Part shown: positions 36,790 through 46,580 of the stretch, piece after piece
Layout of the letters: the number at the start of each line of letters is the position of its first letter
Position numbering within the stretch: the stretch's first letter is position 1
NCBI RefSeq assembly: GCF_006439015.1
Contig: NZ_RCZG01000001.1
Coordinates: forward strand, 62,001-126,000
Source of the DNA: Mycolicibacterium hodleri
GTDB taxonomy: Bacteria > Actinomycetota > Actinomycetes > Mycobacteriales > Mycobacteriaceae
Direction: 5' to 3'
DNA length: 64,000 nucleotides
Made by a program: the position numbers and the translations under genes
Notes under the pieces: generated by a model
Told to the model about the DNA's origin: nothing
Database searches by the model: none
The model's input: the letters and a program-made list of their open reading frames with translations, nothing else

Positions 36790-37874
36790 GCGACGATCTG
36801 CACGTCGATGAGCTCAATGCTTTGGCGTACCAGTTGTGTGAGTTCGCAGGCGTCCTCCCAGCGGCACCCTCTTCCACGCTCGACGACGCGATCGCGATGG
36901 CCGCGCGGGTGACCGACCTCATGCTCGCACGCGAACCGGAGCACGATGGACTCGAGCCATTGGCGACACATCGGGCTGTACTGACCGCGTTCCTGCAGGC
37001 GCAGGTGGATGCGCATAAGGCCCGTGCCGCCGCTCACGCGGACGTCGTGCGATCGCTGACCGACGGCATCCGACGGATGCGTAAGGCCGAGTCTCTGCAG
37101 CGGCTCGGCCGCCAAGCACGTGTGTCCCTTTGTGAGACAATGGGGTTCGATCAGGCACTGTTGTCCTTCGTCGAGGCTGATGGCTTCGTCGTGGAGGAGT
37201 CCGAGCGCGGTATCGGCGGGCCCACCGTGGTCCCGCGGCGGCACTGCACCTCTGAACGAGAGTGCATTCACACGCAGGAAACCGTCGAAGCGACTGATGC
37301 CGCGGTGTCGTCGGAATCCGGGTATCGCGAACTGCTCGGCACAGGCAACTATCTGGTGGCACCAATTCTGGCGAAGTCACGGGTGGTGGCACTGCTACAC
37401 GTCACCAAGCCGCGCGGGCGAGCAATCGCCATCGGCGAGGCCGACGTACTCGACGCGTTCGCTGCGGCGTACTCGCTGCTCTACGAGAAGATCCTGAACG
37501 CCGAACGCCTCCAACGTCAGCACGCATCGATCGCGCAGGCCGCGGAACGGCTCGCAGAGCAGGCCGACCGCATCGCCTTCGCAGCCATCAACTTTGACTT
37601 CGACGAGCAGGCTGGTGACGAAATCCCAATGTTGCCAATAGATTCGGCGTTGACGGCCACGCTATCCGATCGAGAGCACGACGTTTTCGAACGGCTCGTG
37701 CTCGGCGCGTCCAATGCCGACATCGCCGAGACCCTCGTCATCACCATCGAAACGGTGAAGACGCACGTCAAGCGGATTCTGCGCAAGATCGGTGCCGTCA
37801 ACCGAGCCGAGGCTATCGCGCTCTACCTCGACGAGGCGAAGCCGTCGACCCGTCATCGCGGTGGGCAACGTTGA
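36786..37874 (+). CDS. GAF-domain LuxR-type transcriptional regulator 2
   Basis: A 362-residue paralogue of the preceding regulator. It has a coiled N-terminal region, a GAF-like middle ending in VAPILAKSRVVALLHVTKP, and a C-terminal LuxR HTH (LSDREHDVFERLVLGASNAD, ITIETVKTHVKRI). The segment RRHCTSERECIHTQE in the GAF loop holds two cysteines that regulator 1 lacks. Start at ATG 36786 overlapping the first regulator; its stop overlaps the TTG of the MenB-like gene. The tandem pair may form a heterodimer. Confidence 0.87.
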   Translation: MSDDLHVDELNALAYQLCEFAGVLPAAPSSTLDDAIAMAARVTDLMLAREPEHDGLEPLATHRAVLTAFLQAQVDAHKARAAAHADVVRSLTDGIRRMRKAESLQRLGRQARVSLCETMGFDQALLSFVEADGFVVEESERGIGGPTVVPRRHCTSERECIHTQETVEATDAAVSSESGYRELLGTGNYLVAPILAKSRVVALLHVTKPRGRAIAIGEADVLDAFAAAYSLLYEKILNAERLQRQHASIAQAAERLAEQADRIAFAAINFDFDEQAGDEIPMLPIDSALTATLSDREHDVFERLVLGASNADIAETLVITIETVKTHVKRILRKIGAVNRAEAIALYLDEAKPSTRHRGGQR

Positions 37875-38781
37875 GCGACAATCCATTCGACGTCTCCCAG
37901 TGGCAACGGGTACCAGGCTTCGACCTCACCGATGTCACGTATCACCAGCATGTGGCCGACGGAGTGCTGCAGCCCACCTGCGTGTCGCATTCGACCGCCC
38001 CGAGGTTCGCAACGCCTTTCGCCCGCACAGCGTCGACGAACTCTTCCGGGTTCTCGACCACGCCCGCGTGTCCCCAGGCGTTGGAGTGGTTCTGCTGACC
38101 GGCAACGGACCTTCGCCGAAGGACGGGGTCTGGGCTTTTTGCTCCGGTGGGGATCAGCGCATCCGCGGTCGAACCGGATATCAGTACGCCACCGGCGACA
38201 CCGCCGAAACCGTTGATCCCGCTCGGGCGGGCCGCCTTCACATCCTCGAGGTGCAGCGGTTGATCCGGTTCATGCCCAAGGTGGTGATCTGCGTCGTCAA
38301 TGGCTGGGCCGCTGGCGGCGGCCACAGTCTGCACTCAACCTGCGATCTGACGCTGGCCAGCCGGGAACATGCCCGGTTCAAGCAGACCGATGCCGACGTA
38401 GGCAGCTTCGACGGCGGATACGGTAGCGCGTACCTGGCCCGCCAGGTCGGGCAGAAGTTTGCCCGAGAGATCTTCTTTCTGGGCCGCCCTTACGACGCCG
38501 AGCAGATGCATCGCATGGGGGCGGTCAACGAGGTCGTCGACCACGCCGATCTCGAGGTGGTCGCGCTGCAGTGGGCGGCAGCGATCAACGCGAAATCCCC
38601 GCAGGCGCAGCGGATGTTGAAGTACTGCTTCAACATGATCGATGACGGGCTGGTGGGCCAGCAGCTGTTCGCCGGAGAAGCCACGCGGTTGGCCTACATG
38701 ACCGATGAGGCCGTCGAGGGACGCGATGCGTTTCTCGACAAGCGTGCCCCCGACTTCAGCGCCTTCCCGCGCTACTTCTAG
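37871..38781 (+). pseudogene. MenB/BadI-like crotonase, frameshifted near the N-terminus
   Basis: Encodes about 300 residues matching 1,4-dihydroxy-2-naphthoyl-CoA synthase: FCSGGDQRIRGRTGYQYATG, GWAAGGGHSLHSTCDL, DADVGSFDGGYGSAYLA and DKRAPDFSAFPRYF. The family N-terminus MSDNPFDVSQWQRVPGF starts at TTG 37871 in one frame, while the rest from HLRVAFDRPEVRNAF (about 37978) lies in another. One missing base near 37975 explains it. Either the gene is dead, starts inside, or the base is an error. Coupling to the LuxR pair suggests a catabolic ring-cleaving paralogue rather than menaquinone synthesis. Confidence 0.75.
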
Positions 38782-38852
38782 TGATTGCTCACTTAGTGTC
38801 AGATGATGTCGATTGTGTTGCTGCACAGATCTATCCGGTGCCGTTTAGGCCA

Positions 38853-39119
38853 TTACGATGTCGCGAACCAGAAACCCAAGATGATTGCCGAGACGACGAC
38901 AGGCCACGCCTCGAAGGCGACACGCACCGGGATCGGCGCGTTTCGTAGCTCCATGAAGTCCAGCACGACGTACCTGACCTTCACCGCTGCGATCAGAAAG
39001 GTCCCGACTACCGCGATGGCGGGACTGAACAGATCCTTGGACAGCCCCCAGGTCGTCACGCAGGTCAGCACCACTAGGCCCAGCCACACCCAGGTGACCC
39101 GCTCGCGCAATACCGACAT
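38853..39119 (-). CDS. Cytochrome c oxidase subunit IV-like membrane protein
   Basis: An 88-residue protein with two or three membrane helices (VWLGLVVLTCVTTWGLSK, IAVVGTFLIAAVKVRYV). It has the short conserved DFMELRNAP segment of the caa3/PF03626 subunit IV family. ATG 39119 overlaps the stop of the subunit III-like gene (TGATG). It probably assembles with that protein. No subunit I or II gene is in the window. Confidence 0.75.
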   Translation of the reverse strand: MSVLRERVTWVWLGLVVLTCVTTWGLSKDLFSPAIAVVGTFLIAAVKVRYVVLDFMELRNAPIPVRVAFEAWPVVVSAIILGFWFATS

Positions 39120-39709
39120 CAGGCTGCCTTCATGAGGTATAGCAGGGGGAACAGCACGATCCACAACAGGTCGACCAGGTGCCAGTACGACGCCACGCTT
39201 TCCGGCACGGCCCGGTGCAGGTGGTCGTAGGTCCCGCGCCGCGACCTGACCCACAGATAAGTCAGCAGGCTGGTGCCCACCACAACGTGTATGAGGTGAA
39301 TCCCGGTCAGCGTGAAGTACCACATGTAGAAGGGGTTGGTGCCCGGGTTGATGCCGTGGGCGAACTTCTGGAAGTACTCGATCGACTTGGACACCACGAA
39401 CATCACACCGGTGATGGCTCCCCCGAGCAGGAGGCGGGGCTCTCGGTCGATCTGATCTCGCTTCATGGCCTGCACAGCTAGGGCCACCGACCAGGAGCTG
39501 GTCAGGAGTATCAGCGTGTCGATGCCACCCAAGTTGAGGTTGAGCGTCTGCCGGGAGGCCTCGAAGATGGCCGGGTTTTTGAGTCGATCCTGCATGAAGC
39601 TCAGGAACAGGATCGCGAAGATGACGGAGTCCGCGCCGATGAAGACCCAGATGCCGTCCACACCGGGAAGGCGCCTGAGTTTCACACGGTCTCTCGTGAC
39701 TGCCTCCAC
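39119..39709 (-). CDS. Heme-copper oxidase subunit III-like protein (NorE/CoxC family)
   Basis: A 196-residue membrane protein of the oxidase subunit III superfamily, shorter than the respiratory subunit, with about five helices. Recognisable segments are VDGIWVFIGADSVIF, NPFYMWYFTLTGIHLIHV (conserved Glu-less TGIHxxHV) and SYWHLVDLLWIVLFPLLYL. Such short copies accompany nitric-oxide reductases or stand beside monooxygenases. It sits between the subunit IV-like gene and a membrane protein of unknown function. A truncated paralogue lies at 12914. Confidence 0.85.
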   Translation of the reverse strand: MEAVTRDRVKLRRLPGVDGIWVFIGADSVIFAILFLSFMQDRLKNPAIFEASRQTLNLNLGGIDTLILLTSSWSVALAVQAMKRDQIDREPRLLLGGAITGVMFVVSKSIEYFQKFAHGINPGTNPFYMWYFTLTGIHLIHVVVGTSLLTYLWVRSRRGTYDHLHRAVPESVASYWHLVDLLWIVLFPLLYLMKAA

Positions 39710-39719
39710 GCCAAACGAA

Positions 39720-40499
39720 CTAAGCGTTCAGGCGACCGGCGGACTCGTCCTCGGCCTTTAGCCGCGGGATGGCCTTGATGATGAAGTAGGACAGGCTCGG
39801 AATCCAGAAGAACCAGGTGAAGAACGCGATCCAGAAGCTGATCACGCCGTTGAAGGCGAGTGGCCCGGTCGTGACGAACGGGATGGCACTGACCACAAAG
39901 AATGACGCGAAGGTGATCCAGCCCCACCAGACGACGCCCGCTGGGACCAGCTTCTTCTCCCGCTTGTCACGCATGAACACCATGCTGACGGCGGCGATCT
40001 GGAATGACGTGACGAAGTACGCCAAGTCGATCAGAAGCCAGCCCATCCAGTAGAGCAGGTGTGCGATGCCGGGATCGATGTTGTGGATCTCGTGGGCCGC
40101 GGTGAGCCAGATCGCGCAAGCCACCATGAGGGGCGCGCAGGTAATCGTGCCGCCCATCATTTCGAGCTTGGAGAATATGCCGCCCGGACCCTCGATGCGT
40201 TCCATCACCCGGGCGATCGCCACGCTCCACGCCATGTAGAAGGCGGACATCGTGAGGCAGACGCTCATCCCGATCATGACCGGCAGCCTGAGGTCCGCGT
40301 AGTGCTGCCATACCTCGTCCGGCGTCGCGTTCGGTGAGAACGGCGGTATATTGCGGGCCAGCAGGCCCCACATGCAGAAGAACGCGGTCAGGAAGACCGG
40401 CCCGCACCACGCCAGAAGCTTCCACGACCTGTAGTCGGTCGGATAGGGCGACAAGTCGCGTACGGCCGACGACGTGTCAGGCGGGGCATGAGTTGTCAT
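39720..40499 (-). CDS. Multi-helix membrane protein co-encoded with oxidase subunits III/IV
   Basis: A 259-residue protein with six predicted helices (LLAWCGPVFLTAFFCMWGLL, MIGMSVCLTMSAFYMAWSVA and others). Conserved polar residues lie in WLTAAHEIHNIDPG. Related to the protein at 11894-12637. First gene of a three-gene - operon with the subunit III- and IV-like proteins. Repeated linkage of this family with subunit III in the same genome suggests a common complex. Function unknown. Confidence 0.75.
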   Translation of the reverse strand: MTTHAPPDTSSAVRDLSPYPTDYRSWKLLAWCGPVFLTAFFCMWGLLARNIPPFSPNATPDEVWQHYADLRLPVMIGMSVCLTMSAFYMAWSVAIARVMERIEGPGGIFSKLEMMGGTITCAPLMVACAIWLTAAHEIHNIDPGIAHLLYWMGWLLIDLAYFVTSFQIAAVSMVFMRDKREKKLVPAGVVWWGWITFASFFVVSAIPFVTTGPLAFNGVISFWIAFFTWFFWIPSLSYFIIKAIPRLKAEDESAGRLNA

Positions 40500-40973
40500 C
40501 CGGTCTGCTCCTATAGTTCATCGTGTGCAAGGGGTCGACGCTTGAATCCCGCGGTTTTAGTACCTACACCTTCCATCGACCGGCACTCGCGGGCGTCCCC
40601 CGAAAGGGCGTACCTTGCTCTCTCCTTTGGGGTCCCGGCCGTCAGTCCATCCCAGCGGGGAAGCGAATTTGTGGTTTCCACCCGGAATTGCCCCGATTCG
40701 GTCGGCCGAAATCAGTGGAACCCAGACACCGACGAACTGGCCGCCGTGGCGGATCTGCCCGAACTGCCGCAACCATGGATCGAGCATCTAACCTAATGCG
40801 CCAGCGAAGTCGCTGATACTGAAATAGCCCTGACAGATTCGCCGTAACTGCCAGCGGCGAGACGGGGGATCTCGATCCCGACATCTGGTGGATAGGCACG
40901 TCCATGGGGCTGATTCATGACATACCCACTGTCGTCGAACTGGTGAGCCGGATCGTCGACGAGGCGCAGGACC
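40500..40973. other. About 470 bases without a firm gene
   Basis: Lies between two - strand genes and should contain the promoter of the oxidase-like operon. A + frame ending at 40796 finishes with coding-like sequence (NPDTDELAAVADLPELPQPW, then IEHLT), which might be the scrap of a prophage primase-type protein. This is too short to support. No operator palindrome was seen. Confidence 0.35.
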
Positions 40974-41969
40974 TCATCGTTCTCCTTCGTCGGTCGTGCC
41001 AGCCACTGATGCGTCGATCGCGTTCGCCGGCAGGTTTGCGGCCATCTGCCGGGCCCACTGCACCAGGTCGTCCAGCACCGCGGTCCGGTTGGTCTCGTTG
41101 AACAGTTCGTGACGCGCGTCGTCGTAGACGCGGACGGTGACATCGTCGACACCCGCTGCGCGTAGTCGGTCCACCAGCGGCCACAGCAGCGTCAGCCCGC
41201 CGTTGACCGGATCCATCGACCCGACGGCCACGTAGATGGGCAGTGCGGCCGGGATCAGCGCCACCCGCGTCGGGTCGGCTAGTTGACGGGCACCGACGAA
41301 CATGTCTTGGGCCGACTGAGCGTCGATTCCGCTCCCGCAATCCGGGTCGCTGATGTACGCGTCGACGGCGGCCTCGTCACGAGAGAGCCAATCGAAGTCG
41401 GTTCGGGCTGGCGCGAACGGCGCGTTGAATGCCGACAAGTCGATGTCAGAGGACAGGTCGAACAGCGGTTCGAGCAGGTCGAGCGCAGCCGTTCCGGTCA
41501 GGGCGACGGCGTCGACCTCGCCGCCCCTGGTGAGCAGGAACTGCTGAACGGCAAAGGAACCCATGCTGTGCGCGACGAGTGTCAGCGGCAGGTCCGGATG
41601 GCGTGATCTCGCCTCGGCGACAACCAAGCCGATGTCACCGATGAGCCCGGCCCACCCCTGGGGGCCGAGGTTTCCAGGGGCTTCGTCGGGTCGTCGAGAC
41701 TGCCCGTGGCCACGATGGTCATATCCGTAGACGTCGAATCCGGCAACGTCGAGAGCCTCCGCGACGTGGTCGTAACGCCTGATGTGCTCGCCCATGCCGT
41801 GGATCAGGACGACGACTCCAACGGGTGCCTCGCCGGGGGGTGGCGTCCAGTGATGCGCGGCCAAGGGGCGCCCGTCGCCTGCAGACACGCTGAAGGAAGA
41901 GGGCGCCATCTCAGGACTCCTGCTCGTCGGCATGTGCCTGGTCCTACCGGGATCATCATGCGACGTCAT
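40974..41969 (-). CDS. Monoacylglycerol lipase-like alpha/beta hydrolase (lysophospholipase family)
   Basis: A 331-residue serine hydrolase. Motifs are LIHGMGEHIRRYDHVAEAL and YDHRGHGQS, both typical of monoacylglycerol lipases, the nucleophile elbow AHSMGS, the acid MDPVNGG region and a late histidine in DDARHELFNE. The start at ATG 41969 follows AGGAG with 6-base spacing. It may release fatty acids from monoacylglycerol, in keeping with the lipid genes nearby. The end, APGTTDEGER-like, is acidic and family-variable. Confidence 0.88.
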   Translation of the reverse strand: MTSHDDPGRTRHMPTSRSPEMAPSSFSVSAGDGRPLAAHHWTPPPGEAPVGVVVLIHGMGEHIRRYDHVAEALDVAGFDVYGYDHRGHGQSRRPDEAPGNLGPQGWAGLIGDIGLVVAEARSRHPDLPLTLVAHSMGSFAVQQFLLTRGGEVDAVALTGTAALDLLEPLFDLSSDIDLSAFNAPFAPARTDFDWLSRDEAAVDAYISDPDCGSGIDAQSAQDMFVGARQLADPTRVALIPAALPIYVAVGSMDPVNGGLTLLWPLVDRLRAAGVDDVTVRVYDDARHELFNETNRTAVLDDLVQWARQMAANLPANAIDASVAGTTDEGER

Positions 41970-42062
41970 CGGAAACTCCTGTCATGGTTGGGATCTCTGC
42001 GATGTCGCTGCGAAGCGTCTCGCCGCTGAACCTCACACTTCACGCGACATCATCGACAAACC

Positions 42063-43088
42063 TCAGAATCCCGTGCCGTGCACTTCGTGGCCGGGCTTCT
42101 CGGCTGCGAGACCTCGATAGGCGTCCTCTGCAGAGGAACGGCGGCTGAGCACGTTGTCTACTTCGCGAGCGATGGGCATCGGGAGGCCGTAGCGTTTTGC
42201 GAGTTCCATGATGACGCTGGCGGCCTTGATTCCTTCCGCGACGTGATTCATGGACTTCACGATGTCATCTACTGGCACTCCGGCACCTAGTTGTTCTCCG
42301 ACGTAGCGATTACGGCTGCGTTCGCTGGTGCAGGTGACGATGAGGTCGCCCATGCCGGCCAATCCTGCGAAGGTGTCGCGATGCCCACCCATCGCCTCAC
42401 CCAGCTTCGCCATTTCGCGTACGGCGCGGGCGATCACCATTGCGCGTGTGTTCTCGCCGATGCCGACCGAATTGCCCATTCCGACGGCGATCGCGTAGAC
42501 GTTCTTCAGTGCCCCTGCCATCTCGACCCCCACGACGTCATCGGTGGTGTAGATGCGAAATCGTCGAGTGCGAAACAATTGCGCGAGGTTGGCGGCCACG
42601 TGTTGATCGGGCATCGCCAAAACCGCTGCCGCAGCCTGGCCCTCGGCGACCTCCCTGGCGATGTTCGGTCCCGCGAGGATTCCGGCCGGATGGCCCGGCA
42701 GGACCTCGTCCACGATCTGCGACATGCGGTAGTTGGTGCCCAGCTCGAGCCCCTTGACCAACGACACGACGGGCACCCATGGCCGAAGTTCCTTGGCCAA
42801 CTCGGTAAGAACGGACCGGAACCCGTGCGACGGCACGGCCATCACGATGACGTCGGCGGTGTGAGCCGCCTCGGCGAAGCCAGTTGTTGCCTCGAGCGTC
42901 GGCGAGAGTTCGACGTGGTTGCTGAGGTACCGAGTATTTCGATGGCGGGTATTGATGTCGACGGCGGTTGCCTCGGATCGCACCCATTGCAGAGTCGGGC
43001 TGCGACGTGCGCAGATGGAAGCGACCGTGGTGCCCCACGACCCGCCCCCGAGGACGACGACGCGAGGTTGACGCTGAACGGTGGTCAT
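42063..43088 (-). CDS. gpsA: NAD(P)-dependent glycerol-3-phosphate dehydrogenase
   Basis: A 341-residue GpsA. It has the N-terminal nucleotide fold VLGGGSWGTTVASI, the AVPSHGFR loop, SLVKGLE, and the catalytic lysine/substrate regions GALKNVYAIAVG and AGMGDLIVTCTS. Start at ATG 43088; the extension to 43133 has no ribosome site. It reduces dihydroxyacetone phosphate to glycerol-3-phosphate, the acceptor used by the PlsB-like enzyme in this window. A second gpsA is usual in mycobacteria; this may be the accessory copy. Confidence 0.9.
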   Translation of the reverse strand: MTTVQRQPRVVVLGGGSWGTTVASICARRSPTLQWVRSEATAVDINTRHRNTRYLSNHVELSPTLEATTGFAEAAHTADVIVMAVPSHGFRSVLTELAKELRPWVPVVSLVKGLELGTNYRMSQIVDEVLPGHPAGILAGPNIAREVAEGQAAAAVLAMPDQHVAANLAQLFRTRRFRIYTTDDVVGVEMAGALKNVYAIAVGMGNSVGIGENTRAMVIARAVREMAKLGEAMGGHRDTFAGLAGMGDLIVTCTSERSRNRYVGEQLGAGVPVDDIVKSMNHVAEGIKAASVIMELAKRYGLPMPIAREVDNVLSRRSSAEDAYRGLAAEKPGHEVHGTGF

Positions 43089-43155
43089 ACACCAGCATCT
43101 TCGCCGCCAGGCGACGATGTCGAGTCCCCCCAACGGGGCACATTTCGTCGGGCGG

Positions 43156-44469
43156 CTAACCCGTGACGACGGTGGAGCACAAATCGGCGGGTTGGCCGGT
43201 CACCGACAGCACCGTCTGCCAGAGGTAGCCGTCGATGTCCACTTTCTTGCGCGACGAGATCGCCTGGGCAATGGGCACATGGGTCAACCGCCGTCGCCAG
43301 GAGCCCACGACGACGTCGGTCTTGCCCGCCATGCCTGCGTGAACTGCGGCATGCCCAAGGCGTAGGCACAAATTGGCGTCACGGGCATTTGCAGGCAGGC
43401 TGCGAATCATGTAGCTCGGGTCGATGTACTTCAAGCTCACCGTCGTCCCGCGCGCTCGGAAGGATTCGGGGATCGCATCCCGAAGGTAGCTACCAATGTC
43501 GGCGTGGCGCCGATTGCCGGAGGCGTCCAATGACGTTGGTCCTGCCAGCAACTCCTGTCCGGCGCCCTCCGCCACCACTATGACTACGTACCCGTCTCGT
43601 TCGATCCGCTCGGCTGCAGCGTGGACGAGCCCATCGACGGTGAAGTCGACCTCGGGGATCAAGCACACACCGACTTGTGAATCGGCCAGTGCAGCGAAGC
43701 TTGCGATGAATCCGGAATCCCGGCCCATCAGCTTGACCAGGCCGATGCCATTTCGATGGCACGAGGCTTCCACGTATGCCGCTCGGGTCGCCTGGCGCGC
43801 CGCCTCGACCGCGGTGTCGAATCCAAATGACGTGTCGATGTAAGAGATGTCGTTGTCGATGGTCTTTGGCACCGCTACCACGGCGATGTCGAGCGAGCGG
43901 CGTCGTACCTCCTCGACGATGGCATGAGCTCCCCGCAGCGTCCCGTCGCCACCGACGGTGAACAACAGTTGGATGCCCAGCCGCTCGAGTGTGTCGACGA
44001 TGTCGCCGGCAGGCTGTGGCCCGCGCGATGATCCCAACACGGTCCCGCCGACCTCGTGGATCTGGCTGACCCGGCGCGGCGTCAGTTCTATTGGCGTCAC
44101 AGCGTCCCGTTCAACGAGTCCGGCGTACCCGAACCGGAAGCCTGAGACGCGATCGATTCCGTACTTGCCGTGAAGGCAGAACACGATCGAGCGGATCACG
44201 TCGTTGAGGCCGGGACACAGTCCGCCGCAGGTGACGATTCCGCAGCGTACCGACTCGGGATCGAAGAAGATCCGCTCGCGTGGTCCTGCGTACTCGAATC
44301 CCGCTGGATCGATGCCCGCGTCGAACTGTTCGCGGAGTTCATGAACGTCGCCACGGAAGAGCACGCGTTTGGAGACGTCGATGAACGACGTGCCACGCAA
44401 CGGCGAGGCGACTTCGCACGGCCCTAGATCGTCAATCGCGAAATCGGGGCCTTCGGGACGAGTAGTCAT
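43156..44469 (-). CDS. ATP-dependent 6-phosphofructokinase, PKTIDND type
   Basis: A 437-residue phosphofructokinase of the long group found in actinomycetes, plants and trypanosomes. GGDGT in VGGDGTLRGA predicts ATP as donor (PPi enzymes have GGDD), while PKTIDND carries the lysine seen in PPi and long ATP types. GRDSGF and the CGGLCPGLN N-terminal motif are present. It is followed 67 bases later by gpsA on the same strand. Glycolytic or gluconeogenic role; not obviously linked to the aromatic operon upstream. Confidence 0.88.
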   Translation of the reverse strand: MTTRPEGPDFAIDDLGPCEVASPLRGTSFIDVSKRVLFRGDVHELREQFDAGIDPAGFEYAGPRERIFFDPESVRCGIVTCGGLCPGLNDVIRSIVFCLHGKYGIDRVSGFRFGYAGLVERDAVTPIELTPRRVSQIHEVGGTVLGSSRGPQPAGDIVDTLERLGIQLLFTVGGDGTLRGAHAIVEEVRRRSLDIAVVAVPKTIDNDISYIDTSFGFDTAVEAARQATRAAYVEASCHRNGIGLVKLMGRDSGFIASFAALADSQVGVCLIPEVDFTVDGLVHAAAERIERDGYVVIVVAEGAGQELLAGPTSLDASGNRRHADIGSYLRDAIPESFRARGTTVSLKYIDPSYMIRSLPANARDANLCLRLGHAAVHAGMAGKTDVVVGSWRRRLTHVPIAQAISSRKKVDIDGYLWQTVLSVTGQPADLCSTVVTG

Positions 44470-44628
44470 TGCAGCACCTCATGACCTGGCATGGGTCTCC
44501 AAGTCTCGGCGAAGCCAGCGAACTAGGCGTCCTCCGAAAGAGCGATCTTCGTCTCTCCAACGAGGCATGGAGCTACCGACGAGGGGTGATACGGACCTCG
44601 GTGGCGGTGCGGGTAGGTGGGCAATGGT

Positions 44629-45642
44629 TCACGTTCCGACGTTCGCCAGCAGGTCCAGCGCGATGTCTTCGATCATGTCTTCCTGTCCTCCGACGAGTCT
44701 GCGACGGCCGACCTCGAGAAGGATCTCCCGGACGTCGAGTCCGTGGGTGCTGGCGGCACCTTCGGCGTGGCGCAGGAAGCTGGAGTAAACGCCGGCGTAC
44801 CCGAGCGTCAACGTTTCGCGGTCTACGCGCACGGGACGGTCTTGAAGGGGACGGACGAGTGACTCGGCGGCGTCTTGGAGGGCAAACAGGTCGCATCCGT
44901 GCGTCCACCCGAGCAGATCTGCCACGGCGACGAACGGCTCGATGGGGCAGTTGCCCGCACCGGCGCCGTGCCCGCAAAGGGACGCATCGACCCGGTAACC
45001 GCCTTCCTCGACGGCGGCCACCGAGTTGGCGACCGAGAGCGAGAGATTCTCGTGGGCGTGAATGCCGATCTGGGTATCGGGTTCAAGGATTTCGCGGTAG
45101 GCGTGGACTCGGTCGCGCACGTCACGCGTGGTCAGCCTGCCGCCGGAATCGGTGACGTAGACGCAGTGTGCTCCGGCGTCCTGCATGCGCTTGGCTTGAC
45201 CGGCCGAGTCGTCGGGGGTAGCCATGTGAGACATCATCAGGAACCCGCTGACGTCCATGCCGAGGTCGCGGGCTTTGCCGATGTGCTGGTCGGCGATGTC
45301 GGCTTCGGTGGCGTGAGTGGCGATGCGGACCGAGGTCACACCGAGGTCGTGAGCTGCCACCAGGTCGTGGATGGTGCCGATCCCGGGCAGGAGCAGGGTC
45401 GTCAGCGTGGCGCGGGTGACCACTTCGGCCGCGGCGGTGATCCATTCGGCGTCGGAGTTGCTTGCCGGGCCGTAGGTGAGACTGGTGCCGGCGAGCCCAT
45501 CGCCGTGGGCAACCTCGATGGCGGCCACGCCTGCGGCGTCAAGTGCCGCGGCGATGCGGCGTAGCTGATCGACGGACAATCGGTGACGGACGGCGTGCAT
45601 GCCGTCCCGAAGGGTGACGTCTTGGACGTAGATCTCGGTCAT
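44629..45642 (-). CDS. 4-hydroxy-2-oxovalerate aldolase
   Basis: A 337-residue DmpG/BphI/HsaF-type aldolase. It begins with the metal/substrate motif [12 protein letters not shown], then EVAHGDGL and [11 protein letters not shown] (metal-binding histidines), and [12 protein letters not shown]. It cleaves 4-hydroxy-2-oxovalerate to pyruvate and acetaldehyde and channels the aldehyde to its dehydrogenase partner, encoded just upstream with a 4-base overlap. Last gene of the nine-gene meta-cleavage operon. Confidence 0.95.
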   Translation of the reverse strand: MTEIYVQDVTLRDGMHAVRHRLSVDQLRRIAAALDAAGVAAIEVAHGDGLAGTSLTYGPASNSDAEWITAAAEVVTRATLTTLLLPGIGTIHDLVAAHDLGVTSVRIATHATEADIADQHIGKARDLGMDVSGFLMMSHMATPDDSAGQAKRMQDAGAHCVYVTDSGGRLTTRDVRDRVHAYREILEPDTQIGIHAHENLSLSVANSVAAVEEGGYRVDASLCGHGAGAGNCPIEPFVAVADLLGWTHGCDLFALQDAAESLVRPLQDRPVRVDRETLTLGYAGVYSSFLRHAEGAASTHGLDVREILLEVGRRRLVGGQEDMIEDIALDLLANVGT

Positions 45643-46580
45643 GTCAACCTACTCAGATGTCGTGAAGCAAGCCGTTCGCCGACCCGCACGGCGGCCGAGG
45701 TCATGATGTCGAGGTTGCCGGCGTAGGCGGGTAGATAGTGGGCGGCTCCTTCGACCTGTAGGTAGACCGTCACCTGCCACTGAGGTCGGGCGACTTGGTC
45801 GTCGACGAGGTTGTTGGCGAAATCCTCAGCGCCGATGCGACGAAACTGAACTCGCTGTTTGAGCCGGTAACCAGGGACGTAGCTCGCGACCTGGTCGACC
45901 ATGGCGAGTACCGACTCCTCGACCTCGCGGGGATCGGCGTCGGCGATGAGACAGTGCACGGTGTCCCGCATGATCATCGGTGGTTCGGCTGGGTTGAGCA
46001 CGATGATGGCCTTCGATCGGCGGGCTCCCCCGACGACTTGCATTGCGCGGGAGGTGGTTTCAGTGAACTCATCAATATTGGCGCGAGTGCCCGGCCCGGC
46101 CGAGCGGGAGGCGATGGAGGCGACGATCTCGGCGTAGAGCACCTCGCTGATCCGCGAGATCGCAGCCACCACGGGAATGGTGGCCTGTCCTCCGCAGGTC
46201 ACCATGTTGAGGTTGTCCTGGTCGAGGTGTTCGTCGAGGTTTACCGCGGGGACCACGAAGGGGCCGATCGCAGCCGGGGTCAGGTCTACCAACGGCTTTC
46301 GGTGCGGGGCAAGCAGTCGGGCGTTGTGCACGTGTGCGGATGCCGAGGTCGCATCGAAAACAAGACCGATCTCGTCGAATGTCGGCATCGCCAACAGTCC
46401 CTCGACGCCACCGGCGGTCGTGGGAACGCCAAGTCGGGCAGCTCGGTTGAGACCGTCGGAGTTGGGATCGATGCCAACCATCGCTCCCATCTCCAGTACG
46501 GACGACAGGCGTTGCACCTTCATCATCAAATCGGTCCCGATGTTGCCGGATCCGATCACGGCCACCTTGACGGGGGTCAT
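45639..46580 (-). CDS. Acetaldehyde dehydrogenase (acylating)
   Basis: A 313-residue DmpF/BphJ/HsaG-type enzyme. The Rossmann motif is GSGNIGTDL, and the catalytic cysteine is in [12 protein letters not shown]. It converts acetaldehyde and CoA to acetyl-CoA with NAD in a channelling complex with the aldolase. It overlaps both the hydratase and aldolase genes by 4 bases. Confidence 0.95.
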   Translation of the reverse strand: MTPVKVAVIGSGNIGTDLMMKVQRLSSVLEMGAMVGIDPNSDGLNRAARLGVPTTAGGVEGLLAMPTFDEIGLVFDATSASAHVHNARLLAPHRKPLVDLTPAAIGPFVVPAVNLDEHLDQDNLNMVTCGGQATIPVVAAISRISEVLYAEIVASIASRSAGPGTRANIDEFTETTSRAMQVVGGARRSKAIIVLNPAEPPMIMRDTVHCLIADADPREVEESVLAMVDQVASYVPGYRLKQRVQFRRIGAEDFANNLVDDQVARPQWQVTVYLQVEGAAHYLPAYAGNLDIMTSAAVRVGERLASRHLSRLT

